In this document: positions 48,301-56,213 of the stretch, piece by piece | Layout of the letters: each line of letters starts with the position of its first letter | Position numbering within the stretch: the first letter of the stretch is position 1 | Source: Clusia tigrina | Taxonomy: Eukaryota; Arthropoda; Insecta; Diptera; Clusiidae | Length of the DNA stretch: 64,000 nt | NCBI GenBank assembly: GCA_920105625.2 | Contig: OV050030.1 | Coordinates: 26,320,016 to 26,384,015 of the forward strand | Reading direction: 5' to 3' | Program-made: the position numbers and the translations under genes | The notes under the pieces: generated by a model | Told to the model about the DNA's origin: nothing | The model's database searches: none | Seen by the model: only the letters and a program-made list of their open reading frames with translations

Positions 48301-49073
48301 GCGCTGAACTGAATTCACCAACAACAACGACTTTGCCGTCACTGCCCGATTTTCAAATGGAGTTGGAAAAATGCGATTATCCCTCTGTGGCGGGCAGTCA
48401 GATGTCGCTTGGAGCCTCATCACACTTTTCCAGTGAATTGGCCTTGGCCCCTAATACGCCAGCGACACTTGCCTCTATGGAAGATTTCGAATTGGATGAG
48501 CATGTCTCAGATTATGGAGATGATGGCGAATTGAACGCTGTGGTCGACGAAAGAGATCTGGAAGCATTGCGACAGAGGGTGAAAATCCTTGCTGTACGCC
48601 CAATCGAAGGTGGCGACGGACAGCAGGAACAAAACGACATGTGGGAGCATGAATTGAATGCCACTGTGGACAAGCTGGATCATTTAATGCTCCTTAATGA
48701 GTGTGCCATGAAGCAACAGCAGAAGTTCAAAGTGCAACAACAAAATGTGCGACCAGACTCATTGGGTGCAGAAGCACACGCAGCAAACAATGACAAAGGC
48801 AAATACGATGATGATGATGGCGATGTTGTCGTTGTGCTCGGCAAAGGACCGATCATCCAGATCACAGCCACAGCAAATGTGGCCATTAATAGCTTGCCAG
48901 TGACGCCCGACCATCACAGCCTACAGCACCCCATTAAGAAACTGCAGAAATTAGAACCGTTGCCCTCAGTGAACGTATCAATGCGGGAGCTGCCACTATT
49001 GGCCCGTCTGTCCACTGAAATATTGGATCGCACCCGGGGATACCATAAACAGCGACGACGTTCATTGGAGTGA
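12304..49073 (+). CDS. pcs: Parcas, SH3BP5 (Sab) family protein, 5 coding exons
   Basis: The exons are 12304-12342, 46919-46981, 47524-47701, 47773-47975 and 48042-49073. All have GT/AG borders and matching phase and give 504 residues. Residues about 14-240 form the long coiled-coil SH3BP5 domain (IELENLNSATDEINKLEIEL, LNESTRRLKLSSKKLGSCIE, KARPYYEALEKAREAQIECQ). A conserved segment FERISDD-like (LERISDDIHRQRG) closes the domain. The remainder is low-complexity with acidic and Gln-rich runs. The family acts as a guanine exchange factor for Rab11, and in flies Parcas is known as a negative regulator of the Btk29A kinase. The first exon holds only 13 codons (MSTESSELDPRIQ) and lies 34.6 kb upstream; it was chosen because its splice phase and N-terminal sequence fit the family. 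AATAAA occurs at 49127. Confidence 0.9.
14117..14252 (+). repeat. Single arm of a foldback-type repeat
   Basis: This stretch matches the right arm of the foldback at 50760-50959 (shared blocks gagttgtttct, ttaaattttgtagttt, tgttgcaaa, tgccgttt). No second arm was seen beside it, so it looks like a solo arm. Confidence 0.55.
17830..18720 (-). pseudogene. Decayed non-LTR retrotransposon, RNase H to C-terminus
   Basis: Read on the minus strand, motifs of an RNase H domain appear in order but in different frames: FTNGSKMESGVGAGIF, FQAEVFGIWEACRALR, ISIYSDSQAAI and LVWVPDNRNIEGNDRADE. They are followed by a tail containing VHFVCDCPDLARLRLKYF, typical of the last part of ORF2 in I/LOA/R1-type elements. 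Several stops and frameshifts make it non-functional. The 5' two-thirds of the element is absent. Confidence 0.75.
19283..19330. repeat. Short tandem duplication (25-bp period)
   Basis: A 23-base motif beginning cttctcccaggc occurs at 19283-19305 and again at 19308-19330. Confidence 0.8.
19708..20060 (+). pseudogene. 3' end of an RNase H-bearing non-LTR element
   Basis: It encodes a C-terminal ORF2 segment (NNLRTLTGHLTGHCRLRSHL, then FCTVAEETPEHLLMNCEA, a CCHC-type finger region). It continues into a 3' UTR and a cattcattcatt tail near 20045. The same segment occurs inverted at 23997-24360. It is 5' truncated, and a gaatgaatgaatga run precedes it, suggesting insertion into or recombination with another copy's tail. 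Confidence 0.75.
20413..20574. repeat. Two-copy tandem duplication, 81-bp period
   Basis: Copies at 20413-20493 and 20494-20574 both begin ctaaaagacgtagctga and both end cccttcg-tag, with about 15-20% divergence. No function is apparent. Confidence 0.75.
21682..21776. repeat. Minisatellite, left part
   Basis: Degenerate tandem units of about 24 bp built around cttatgcacactcgttactc. The array resumes at 22180 after an inserted MITE. Confidence 0.85.
21777..22179 (-). mobile_element. Harbinger-type MITE inserted in the minisatellite (403 bp)
   Basis: The terminal inverted repeats begin aggtaggaccaaaatagacg and, on the other side, agggccgaccaaactagacg, with similarity over about 31 bp. The flanking triplet tta at 21774-21776 and 22180-22182 is the TWA target duplication typical of PIF/Harbinger. 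Removing the insert restores a normal minisatellite unit, compare cacacttcttactagtgac near 22306. On the minus strand, an ORF remnant ending near 21761 includes FCYNLIVAVRDELGIYVKSH, which resembles the start of a MADF/Myb-like DNA-binding domain as found in the partner protein of Harbinger transposons. Confidence 0.78.
22180..22340. repeat. Minisatellite, right part
   Basis: A continuation of the tandem array (acttatgcacactcgttact units) after the inserted MITE, ending near 22340. Confidence 0.85.
22590..23110 (-). pseudogene. 3' end of a non-LTR element with internal tandem duplication
   Basis: The minus strand reads LTSLHTGHCKLNSHLVRMGV then SCRFCIEEEDV, the CCHC finger region of a RNase H-bearing ORF2. 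A block of about 145 bp (near 22788-22930) is repeated with divergence at about 22931-23070. No complete domain is left. Confidence 0.65.
23293..24069 (-). pseudogene. RNase H domain of a non-LTR element fused to another copy's tail
   Basis: A 258-codon open frame. Its first about 27 codons derive from the 3' UTR and attc-tail of the neighbouring fragment at 23997-24650. The rest reads a nearly intact RNase H: WYTDGSLTEEGSGAGIF, FQAEIYAIERCAHF, ILSDSQAAIRTL and ILWVPGHIGIEGNEIADEVA. It ends in a ct-rich microsatellite. There is no RT or endonuclease and no sign of a promoter, so I treat it as a retrotransposon remnant rather than a gene. Confidence 0.7.
23316..23342. repeat. (GA)n microsatellite
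   Basis: An uninterrupted ga dinucleotide run preceded by gaaagaaa units. Confidence 0.9.
23997..24650 (-). pseudogene. 3' part of a non-LTR element lacking its RNase H
   Basis: On the minus strand, a region resembling the end of the RT (CTAAVNVILELTPLHIFVET) runs directly into the C-terminal segment (SKNNLRTLTGYLTGHCRLRS, then FCTVAEETPEHLLMNCEAL). RNase H is missing between them. It finishes in a 3' UTR and an attcattcattcatt tail at about 23997-24013. The frame is open for 192 codons. It is a close relative of 19708-20060, in inverted orientation. Confidence 0.75.
25947..25955. repeat. Left 9-bp target duplication of the MULE-like element
   Basis: The sequence attattgat is repeated exactly at 26401-26409. 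Confidence 0.75.
25956..26400. mobile_element. MULE-like foldback element with long terminal repeats (445 bp)
   Basis: The arms at 25957-26079 and 26298-26400 are inverted repeats of over 100 bp, nearly identical over the inner about 80 bp (blocks attctaagcgactttggtga and ggaaccataggtctatctcg). The left arm has about 20 extra bases near 25969-25988. Nine-bp target duplications plus long terminal inverted repeats are the signature of Mutator-like elements. The core of about 220 bp is AT-rich and codes for nothing recognisable. Confidence 0.75.
26446..26470. repeat. (GA)n microsatellite
   Basis: A gagagaga run with one extra g, adjoining the MULE-like element. Confidence 0.85.
26580..27110 (+). 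pseudogene. Decayed RNase H-bearing non-LTR fragment
   Basis: Frame-shifted motifs of RNase H are visible: VYTDGSKT near 26590, FGPR, and SWAPGHIGVEGNENTD near 26860-26900. The fragment ends with an aatctaatctaatct tail near 27090-27107. It has many stops. Confidence 0.65.
27111..28463. other. Non-coding intron stretch
   Basis: AT-rich DNA. The only structure seen is an exact 27-bp direct tandem duplication at 27871-27924. Confidence 0.5.
27871..27924. repeat. Exact 27-bp tandem duplication
   Basis: The unit beginning ctgagtgagaaaccttt occupies 27871-27897 and again 27898-27924 without mismatch, which suggests a recent slippage or duplication event. Confidence 0.9.
28464..28500. repeat. Perfect 15-bp hairpin
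   Basis: The arm atgcggaataatata (28464-28478) is the exact reverse complement of 28486-28500, with a 7-base loop. Confidence 0.8.
30463..30535. repeat. Bulged hairpin
   Basis: The left arm (ttgcaa-catagagtaaag then agtcac) pairs with the reverse complement of 30494-30535 apart from an extra base and a 6-base T-rich bulge. Loop about 7 bases. Confidence 0.65.
32097..32615 (+). other. 172-codon ORF built of diverged tandem repeats, unknown
   Basis: An open frame whose central part repeats with a 165-bp (55-residue) period. Segments such as LKYVEDICPQISFKQ and LKYVEDICAQISFKQ recur, as do LVRSLDKV and LVRALDKV. A shorter third unit follows. The repeat DNA begins near 32206 and 32371. I do not recognise a protein family, and no splice sites or promoter stand out. 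It may be a satellite-like repeat that happens to stay open, or a remnant coding repeat. Both units keep the frame, which is mildly suggestive of past selection. Confidence 0.4.
35570..36100 (-). mobile_element. 5'-end fragment related to the Harbinger-like element
   Basis: In reverse orientation this aligns with 6612-7045: shared blocks include accggagccgacac near 35677-35690, gtaagccgat near 35865, and acattag-g-attgttttga. It ends in a terminus acacaggtggtgcagataa (inverted, near 36070-36089). That terminus matches the P-like element at 10318 even better than the 6.6-kb copy. No transposase sequence remains. Confidence 0.7.
38203..38935 (+). pseudogene. 5'-truncated, decayed I-type element
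   Basis: The sequence follows ORF2 of the intact element from its late RNase H (QNINHRNETISKIRNILI-like) to the 3' UTR. The gccgaagacc motif at 38792 matches 6492, and the fragment ends in a taaataaata tail. About 90 bases spanning the last RNase H motif are deleted near 38280, and stops and shifts are present. A segment FVHLRMGHTLLN corresponds to IRIRLGHILITH of the intact copy. Confidence 0.85.
39060..39115. repeat. (CATA)n-like microsatellite
   Basis: Imperfect tetranucleotide acat/cata units. Another run of tatgtatgta type occurs at 37108-37140. Confidence 0.8.
39985..40330 (-). pseudogene. C-terminal remnant of a non-LTR ORF2
   Basis: The minus strand reads TGHLLLVAHAYQMRI, then a KCRKLATK finger-like segment, LEHLLCICPALSTTRLKCLG and LQALLRFIKSADIL. 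These are the usual end motifs of RNase H-bearing non-LTR ORF2 proteins. A stop interrupts it. Confidence 0.6.
42206..42459. mobile_element. MITE with CGTATTCGATTCG ends, copy 1
   Basis: It has terminal inverted repeats of about 13 bp (catattcgattcg and cgaatcgaatacg). Its reverse complement aligns with 51194-51625 through most of its length, sharing ggtatacttggcagcactgt and caattttcaatttggaag. It lacks the about 165 AT-rich bases present in copy 2. Target duplication was not determined. Confidence 0.7.
43210..45901 (-). CDS. Sam50: Sam50, mitochondrial outer-membrane assembly barrel (7 exons)
   Basis: Exons on the minus strand are 45842-45901, 44734-44855, 44353-44673, 44178-44289, 43623-44054, 43424-43550 and 43210-43361. 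All have GT/AG borders and consistent phase, giving 441 residues, close to the usual length of animal Sam50. The protein is the Omp85-type barrel of the SAM/TOB complex, which inserts beta-barrel proteins into the mitochondrial outer membrane. A POTRA domain lies at about residues 21-105 (ARVDRVKVTGLLRTHNDYVM, LHELGIFKDVQVRID). The barrel follows, with RGVMLRTTAEYCGLGGN, the loop-6-like LRGFKYGGAGP and the C-terminal strand FQFGIGYEFV. The intron at 43551-43622 was placed at GAG/gtgaat so that it yields ETYWSSGLHL, which fits the family. The whole gene lies inside intron 1 of parcas, on the opposite strand. Confidence 0.93.
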
Positions 49074-50073
49074 AAAGACGATTTAACTATTTGAGACGTT
49101 TAAGTAGTGCTTAAGCATAAGTGTAAAATAAATTTAAAATTTAATAAATGAGGCATCTTGTTAGTAGACTGTCAATGTCAGACATACTGAGACCGAACTA
49201 AAGGCAGGGTTTTGAGTAGGAAAGGATATTGAAGCAAACACTATTTTACAATTAGTTGGTATGGTACGAATTTTGGAAATTGAAAATTTTGTTTAAAATT
49301 TGTTGATCATTTAAAGTTTAAAACAGAAACAGATGAGATATTTTTTTAATAATTTATGCTTTGATGTGTAGAACACTTTTCTCAGAAATTATTTAATTGT
49401 AACTAATAAATGGTAAATTCTAATTAAACCCTCAAATCATTCAGTCCACTTACAATGAAAAGATAGCAACAAAACAATATCGAAATGCATGCATGCGCAA
49501 AAAAGTATTCCACAGCAAATAATATTAAAACTACAATAAAATTATAAATATATTATTAACTTAAATTACTGCACTGATCAATTAAAAAATAGTTACATTA
49601 AATAAAATTAACAAAGAGTTCAAATTACATTAGCAAATAGTGAAGAATTAGTTACAATAAAAAATATTTTATTTAATGCACTCTCCAGAAATTGTTTCAA
49701 TTCAGAGCGGCACTTATTAATTAAAATTAAAAGAAAAATATTAAGATTATCTTAAATAAAGTGTAAAGATCAATTATTATCAGAAAAGAACACAACTGAG
49801 AATTTGATTTACTTAATTATTATAATGAAGTAGTTTACAAAGGAAGAGGTGGACTTTCAAGCACAACGCAGTGATAGATTAAAATAGAGTTTAGTTGTCC
49901 CCAACGCCCTGGTTTGCCACACACTGTACTTGGACGAAAATATGATTTAAAACTAAAAATGGGCTTTGGAGGTAGACCTGTATACACAAATTTGGAAAAA
50001 ATGCCCCCACTAAACTCCCCTATGAGGATAACCGCTAAAACTAGTCTTGGAATTCATATTATTACTTAAAATT
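49074..50073. other. Parcas 3' UTR and non-coding spacer
   Basis: A poly(A) signal AATAAA lies at 49127-49132, shortly after the parcas stop. The remaining sequence is AT-rich and shows no gene. Confidence 0.6.
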
Positions 50074-50086
50074 AAGAAAACACAAT

Positions 50087-50537
50087 AATAGCTGTGTTTC
50101 TTTCAACGCGAGTGTGAATTAAACGCTACCCGTCGCTTAACAGTCTAGTATTTGGCAGCACTGGTTTTGACAAATAAAATTCTTCCTTATACATACACAT
50201 TTGTATACAAACTTTAAATAGGAAAAGGAAAAATTGAAAATGGCAAATTCTGAGCAAGTGTTGGTAATTTAACTTTAAAAGTGTACATATTAATTAATGT
50301 ACGATAATATACTATATATTTTATATAATTGCAGCTTTTTATATAATTACAGCGGTTAATTCTTGGTTTATTCTTTTTCTCGTTCATAATAGACAACAAA
50401 ATGGTCTTGGCAGCACTTCTGTTTGAGGCGCTAAGTCATAAGCGGATACAATAACCTTGACTTAACTAAGCGGTCCATATGTATCGATGAGCGGGCGTTT
50501 TATTCACACTCGCGTTGAAAGAAACACAACTAATATC
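50087..50537. mobile_element. MITE with about 36-bp terminal inverted repeats (451 bp)
   Basis: The ends are near-perfect inverted repeats containing gtgtttctttcaacgcgagt on each side. A 13-bp direct repeat, aagaaaacacaat, flanks them at 50074-50086 and 50538-50550. A duplication that long does not fit a standard DNA transposon class, although Mutator-like elements (9-11 bp) come nearest. It has no coding content. Confidence 0.65.
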
Positions 50538-50759
50538 AAGAAAACACAATTGGGTGCCGTCGACTCACTGTCAATCTTATCTACCATATATGATTGGCTA
50601 TAGTGCACTCTACCAATTTGATACTTTGTGTTAAATTTACAGATATTAATTCACTCCATTTTTACTTTACATTTCGATTCACTTTGGCAACTTCGTCAAG
50701 TGATGAAAAACCTTTGCAGTCAAATAACACAAATGCCAGTGTCGCTTTCTTCAGTTCAG

Positions 50760-50959
50760 TTGCAGAGTGACATAAAGCGCAACGGCAACACAAACAGAAT
50801 CCAGAGCATTTGCAACAGAAACTACAAAAGTTAACGACAGAAAATGTGCACTCATCGTGAGTTGTTTCTCTTCTGACATTTTCTGTCATTAAATTTTGTA
50901 GTTTATGTTGCAAATGCTCTGGATACTATTTTTGCCGTTTCTGCTTTGTCATTCTGCAG
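50760..50959. mobile_element. Foldback element (about 200 bp)
   Basis: The left arm (starting tgcagagtgacataaagcg) and the reverse complement of the right arm (ending attctgcag at 50959) align over about 85-90 bp with moderate divergence, including agagcatttgcaaca and aaactacaaaa. A single related arm lies at 14117-14252. Confidence 0.7.
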
Positions 50960-51193
50960 CTTTCGGTGGTTTAGGAATTTCTTCTTCCTAATTAAATCCC
51001 TTTAAATGCCTCATTAAACTAAAGTAGGTTCTTCTTAAAAAAAACCACAGAGTCTGGCACTTTAATTTTAATCTAAATAAAAAAAGCCCATGATTTTGCA
51101 ACCACTCTCAAATAATAGCAAGTGGAGTAAAAATATACGTTTTCCTTTTTTTAATGTGCAAGATAAAATCGATTATTTAATTGTATTATTAGA

Positions 51194-51625
51194 CGTATTC
51201 GATTCGTATCTTGTATGGAGCTCGTATCGAGTTGGGGGAATGAAACAGCACTGGAGTAAGTGGTATACTTGGCAGCACTGTTTCAACTGTTTTTTTTAAA
51301 CATTCACTTTTTTATATTTTTTATACAAACTCATTATTTGATTATAATTTAAATCAACACAATAAATAATAATATTAAAAATCAAAAACAAAAAACAAAA
51401 TTTAATTTTAGTTTTCTTTAAATTTAATCAGCTAAAATATAAAAAAATCACAAGGAAATTTTTATGGGTAATTTTTACTCTCGTTAGTTTTCAAGCTATT
51501 TTCAATTTGGAAGCACTTTCTATCGAGGATAGAACAATTCGCTCGTTTCATCCGAGTATTATTTACTCGATAACATTTTTCCATACAAAGTTTGTCCTAC
51601 ACTCGATAGTGGCGAATCGAATACG
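51194..51625. mobile_element. MITE with CGTATTCGATTCG ends, copy 2
   Basis: Terminal repeats cgtattcgattcg and cgaatcgaatacg lie at 51194 and 51613. It is inverted relative to copy 1 at 42206-42459 and carries an extra AT-rich block near 51300-51460. Confidence 0.7.
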
Positions 51626-52684
51626 CCTTTTGTAGGATTTAAATAAACGTACGAAGTGGTAGGCGACAAATTGAGAATCCTTCCAAGACGCTAATGTGAG
51701 ATATTAGGGAGACTTTCTTCATTAACAAAATACAACAATTAAAGTCACTTTTACTAAAGCAAGTGATTGGATACGATTTCTAATTGGAGGCATGTTAAAC
51801 CAGTTAGCATCAGCCTTTTGCTATGCAGTGATCGAATTACATAACACATGGGAAATTTACCACCACACAACTGAAATTTAAACCACCTTTTTATATGAAA
51901 TGGATGGCGTTTAATTAAAAATTGTATGTGCGAAAGAAAATAAACAAAAAGTTTACAAAGTACTAAGAATTTTCACTCATACAAAAACAAATGTCTGTCA
52001 GAATTCTCGCATGAACTGTGATCTTGAATTCGCATTGCATAATCGCGATTCCAGACTTGAATTCGGTGTGCAAATTGCTTTCGTTTTGATATACATATGT
52101 ACATATAAAACATGGTAGTGGATATAAACAGATGAAATGAAAGAGAGCCAAACTTGAAGCTTTGGGAATTCTTCCAGCAGTTAATATCAATAAAAGGCAA
52201 CAAAAGTATATTTAGCATTTGTAGCAAGAATCACAGACCTCTCTTGTAAATTGAGCTCACTGTGTCAATAAATTCTAAATGTTGGCAATTTCAAACAGAA
52301 AACTAATAAAAAATGGAAACACAAATGGCATAATAATATCTACGTACCAGTGTTGTAAAGTGTACTTCTTTGGACCTAGCAAAAACAATATCTAGGTACT
52401 AAAAGTTTTAAATGTACTTTTTTAGTTTCAATTTAGGGCCCAACTGATTTATACAAATGAGGACCCAATTGGGATAAAGATCTAACACATAAAGAGATAC
52501 ATTGCCGGCGTTAATAGTTTGTGTATAAAATGTTAAATTAAAAAACATAAAAATAATTATGAATAGACTAGTCTTTAAGTAATTTCCAGTATCTGAGCAA
52601 GTCCTAAGGTACTGCGTTCTGTAATTAGTTATATATATTAGGAGCTTTTATATAGTAACATTGCAATACCGCCAATAATACATA
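51626..52684. other. Non-coding intergenic DNA
   Basis: No credible ORF, RNA or repeat recognised. Confidence 0.5.
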
Positions 52685-52866
52685 TGACTCACACCCCGAG
52701 GGTCGCAGGTTCAAATCCTGCCACGGGCTTGGTCTCCAAAATGCTTCTTTCTATAAAATTCTTTTCTCTTCGAGTCGAAAGCCTCTGTAGCTAGCACTCA
52801 TCCCCCCAACACCTTGCACTCATAATTAATTATGGTGTAAAATATAATAATAATAATAATAATAAT
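52685..52866 (+). mobile_element. tRNA-derived SINE, 5' truncated
   Basis: The first part resembles the 3' half of a tRNA: a ctcacac anticodon-loop-like string, then the B box/T-arm gcaggttcaaatcctgcc at 52707-52724. No 5' half or A box is seen. A unique body (gcactcataattaattatgg) and a long ataataata tail follow. A second 3' end of the same family is at 61438. Confidence 0.7.
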
Positions 52867-53541
52867 TATACATATATGTAGTTAAAGTGAGTGTCCTCAA
52901 AGATTGAACAGTAAAAGCTTAGAATTTTTGAAGTCATCAAGACTGATCAACGATAAAACTAGTTGCGTCCATTTTGGTAATGAGAAAAAAGATGTCTACG
53001 GAACAGAATTGCTGACGTAAGCAAAAGTCATATGCAAACGTAATCCTGAATACCGAGGTTCACCGTCTGTGATTATATTTAATCTTTGCATAAATAAAGA
53101 TAAAGTAGTTTGGAACACAAATAAGGCATATTAACACACATCTCTCAAATTATCTGAAGGATTTAGTAGTGTATGCTCTTCTTTCATTAGTAAGATATAA
53201 TCATATAAACAATATAAGAAATATAGCATTGGTGAAGCGCTCATTTGATTCGTCAGACCCAAGTCATTTATTTCGAAATAAGTATGGGTTAACAATAATT
53301 AGAAAAATCCCATAAATCTCACAGGGCAAATCTCATACAAAGCTGTTATTTTACAAGACTACTTCAAAAATGGTTAAATAATATTAAAGCGGCGTGAGGC
53401 GGAATTGTATGCACGAGGGATTCCTGAAAACGGGTGCAGCTTGAATGTTTATTAATTGTACTACTGACTCCTTATACCATCATACAATATGCTCTTCAGA
53501 GGCGCACTATTTTACGATAGTAAGAATTAAAGTCAATCGTC
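52867..53541. other. Non-coding intergenic DNA
   Basis: AT-rich sequence without recognisable features. Confidence 0.5.
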
Positions 53542-54013
53542 ACATAGTGTCTCGACTAGCTATAATTCATGGCAATGTTCATGTCTTAACATCAAAATGT
53601 TGAGTGGAGACTCCATATGTTAATGTCATACCAAAAAAATTAAACATTATGTCCAGACAGCAGTTCTGGCCAGAAACCATGACATAAATTTGAAGTTTCA
53701 CTCGATTTGAACGTTTGTCTATTTAAAAATGACACAAATTAAATTTAATAGAGGCGAAATAATTAATTTAATAATTATTTATCGAGAATTTGAGTGTTTG
53801 TGCAATTACAAACTGTTCAATTTCTGATTGCAGTGTTTTCAACTCTCTGAAAGCATTCAATGCGAGAACGCATCTCTGTTGATTACTGTTCAAAGCCATT
53901 GTAAAAATGAAATGCTTTAACATAATTTGCCCACCTCATATTCTGACGGCCTTCAGCTACTCTGATATGAACATGAACATTGCCATGAATTATAGCTAGT
54001 CGAGACACTATGT
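53542..54013. repeat. Perfect 43-bp inverted repeat, 386-bp spacer
   Basis: The arm at 53542-53584 (starts acatagtgtctcgactagct) is exactly the reverse complement of 53971-54013. The spacer is unique and non-coding. Identity across 43 bases implies a recent event or gene conversion. No target duplication is evident outside the arms. Confidence 0.85.
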
Positions 54014-55816
54014 TAAATGCAAGAGTGAGATTCGTACCTAACTTTTGAAAATACAAAAGAAGTGTTATAGTGTTAAGGAAAGTACACGCTATCATGTTAT
54101 AATGCCGGCTTTGTGACATATATAGAGAATATGATCAAGACTGCTAATATGTACACATGATTGTAGTGATACCTTCGTGATTGACAGCTCACAAAAGGTT
54201 TTTGATCATCTGCATGCCCCTCATGTACTCTGCGCTCTGATCGATGCTTTAAAACATTTTTAAAGGTTTAATTAAAGGTAAGGCACATTCAATGAAACAG
54301 GCAACCATTGATGACCTCTCTTGACCGATAATGTTTACCTTACGTTATACTTTGCTTTTCAGCACTCGAGCGTTCTAGAGATTGTCGACTGTTATTGTTA
54401 ATGAAGAATAGTGACAGGTTATCCTTGCTGACAGTCATATGCCGACTTCATTTAAGGTTCCTCAGAATAACTACAAAACATGCTCTTTTTAAGCGGTTGA
54501 TGGAACCACTTATATCGCAGAAAGAATAAGCCTTACAAAATATAGTTTTTCCCATCATTGGCATTGTTGACTGGTTAAATAATTTAATAGAGAAACGATA
54601 TTACTTCAAATTCTGGAAATCTTAAATAGACCGATTAGGAAGCCTCTTTTGAATTTATTAAGAGGATTTCAAAGACAATGAACAGTGTTCAAAGAAGCTG
54701 TAGTAGAAGTGTTTGGTGGCCAACAATTTTCCAGCCCAGCTGAAGCCAGTAATTATTGGAATACGTATTCTTCAAGACAAAGTTTAATTTCATTATGACA
54801 CGCTTAAAAGTGGTTTCCGTATTCAATCGAATTTCACTCCTCTTCACCAATCCACTCCTCATTTTTTCCAATGATTTCTAGCTTCTCTCTGTTCCCTAAA
54901 CTTGGAATCAGTTCAGGCCAGACACCGCTTCGTAGAAATAACCATATTAAAAGAAAATAGTTTATAGCATTAATAAACGAGAGCATGTTGTGCAGAAAAT
55001 CCAGCAACAGCAGAAGTTAAAACTTTTCCAATAATGGCGATTGTAAGTAGTCAGAATTGTATAAAAATTGAAACATAATAATAAACAAACAAAAAAGATA
55101 CTTCTTTATAAAAACCGGAGCATAAATGTATAAAACTTATACGAAATTAAATTAAATTCACAAAATTATATAACAATTTATTCGGAAATCATTTAAATTA
55201 CCTTGCTTCCTTCCAGCTCTATGTCCTGTGACCTTTTAATTTTTGTAGGATAACGTTAAGTTTGCCTTCATTAGAATAATTTCTAATTAATACTTATATT
55301 TTCAATTTGAATTTAATTAATTTCGATTAAAACTTGAGGAACACATGAAAAACAACCCAAGAAGACAATCCAATTCGGCAACTATCAATCAACAGCTGTG
55401 CATTTGACATATGAGCATGTAGGGGCGCCACCTAGTGACACATAGAAAAGCGATGCACATAGCAGGGCATATAGAAGAAATAGTGTACCTTATTATGTCA
55501 CAGCAATTGCTTTACTTTTGCTGTAGTTGTAGATTTTCTTACGTTTTAAAGGTACATAGACGATAACAGAGGGTTTGTTCGAGTCGTAAGAACTATCTGC
55601 ACTTTTTGTGCAACGTGCCCTGAACTGTGTTCGCAGCACAAGTTCTTTTGCACTTTCTTGTTCGCGTTGCAGAAAATCGACTTGCAGCTACTGAACGAGC
55701 TGCACTAAATTTTTTCCAGTGCAGCACAGTTCATATTTTCTTTTGAATTCAAAATTTAATTATAGATAAAATACGCACTTTCTGAATTTAAAATAATTAA
55801 TAATCATAATTTCCAT
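54014..55816. other. Non-coding intergenic DNA
   Basis: Low-complexity and AT-rich DNA. No gene seen. Confidence 0.5.
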
Positions 55817-55818
55817 TA

Positions 55819-56211
55819 GCCGTATTCCAATGGCACTGGATCGGATCCAAATGAATGCAAAGCAACAACAAAATTTGGATCCAGCTTCATTTTCAGATCC
55901 AATTATTGGATCCGGAATGCTCGGAAAGCAACAGTACGGAAAGTAGTGCCTGTATTTGATACTATTGGCAAAAGTTTACAATCAATCAGCTGAGGCCGAT
56001 TATTGTTGTTTTCAATTTTTATTTTAATATATTGTTTTTAATTTCATTAATTCAGCAATGTCTCAAAACTCTAAACACAGATATTTTTATATTTTTCATC
56101 TGTTTTTCTTGACAACTAAGAAAAGTGCAGCCAAGTTTAACGTGGAACCATAATTTGGATCGAAACCATTCCAATGAGATTGGATCCGATCCAGTACCAT
56201 TGGAATACGGC
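55819..56211. mobile_element. MITE with TA target duplication (393 bp)
   Basis: The 32-bp terminal inverted repeats (55819-55850 and 56180-56211) start gccgtattccaatgg and differ at one base. They are flanked by TA on both sides, as for Tc1/mariner-type elements. The ggatcc palindrome recurs inside. A 3-bp att duplication is an alternative reading. No coding capacity. Confidence 0.72.
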
Positions 56212-56213
56212 TA

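Noticed and set aside
48680..48886. Minus-strand ORFs over the last parcas exon
   Set aside because: Antisense shadows of a GC-richer coding exon.
52700..52735. Possible functional tRNA gene
   Set aside because: Only the T arm and part of the anticodon region are recognisable. There is no acceptor stem, D arm or A box, and a SINE-like body with an ATA tail follows.
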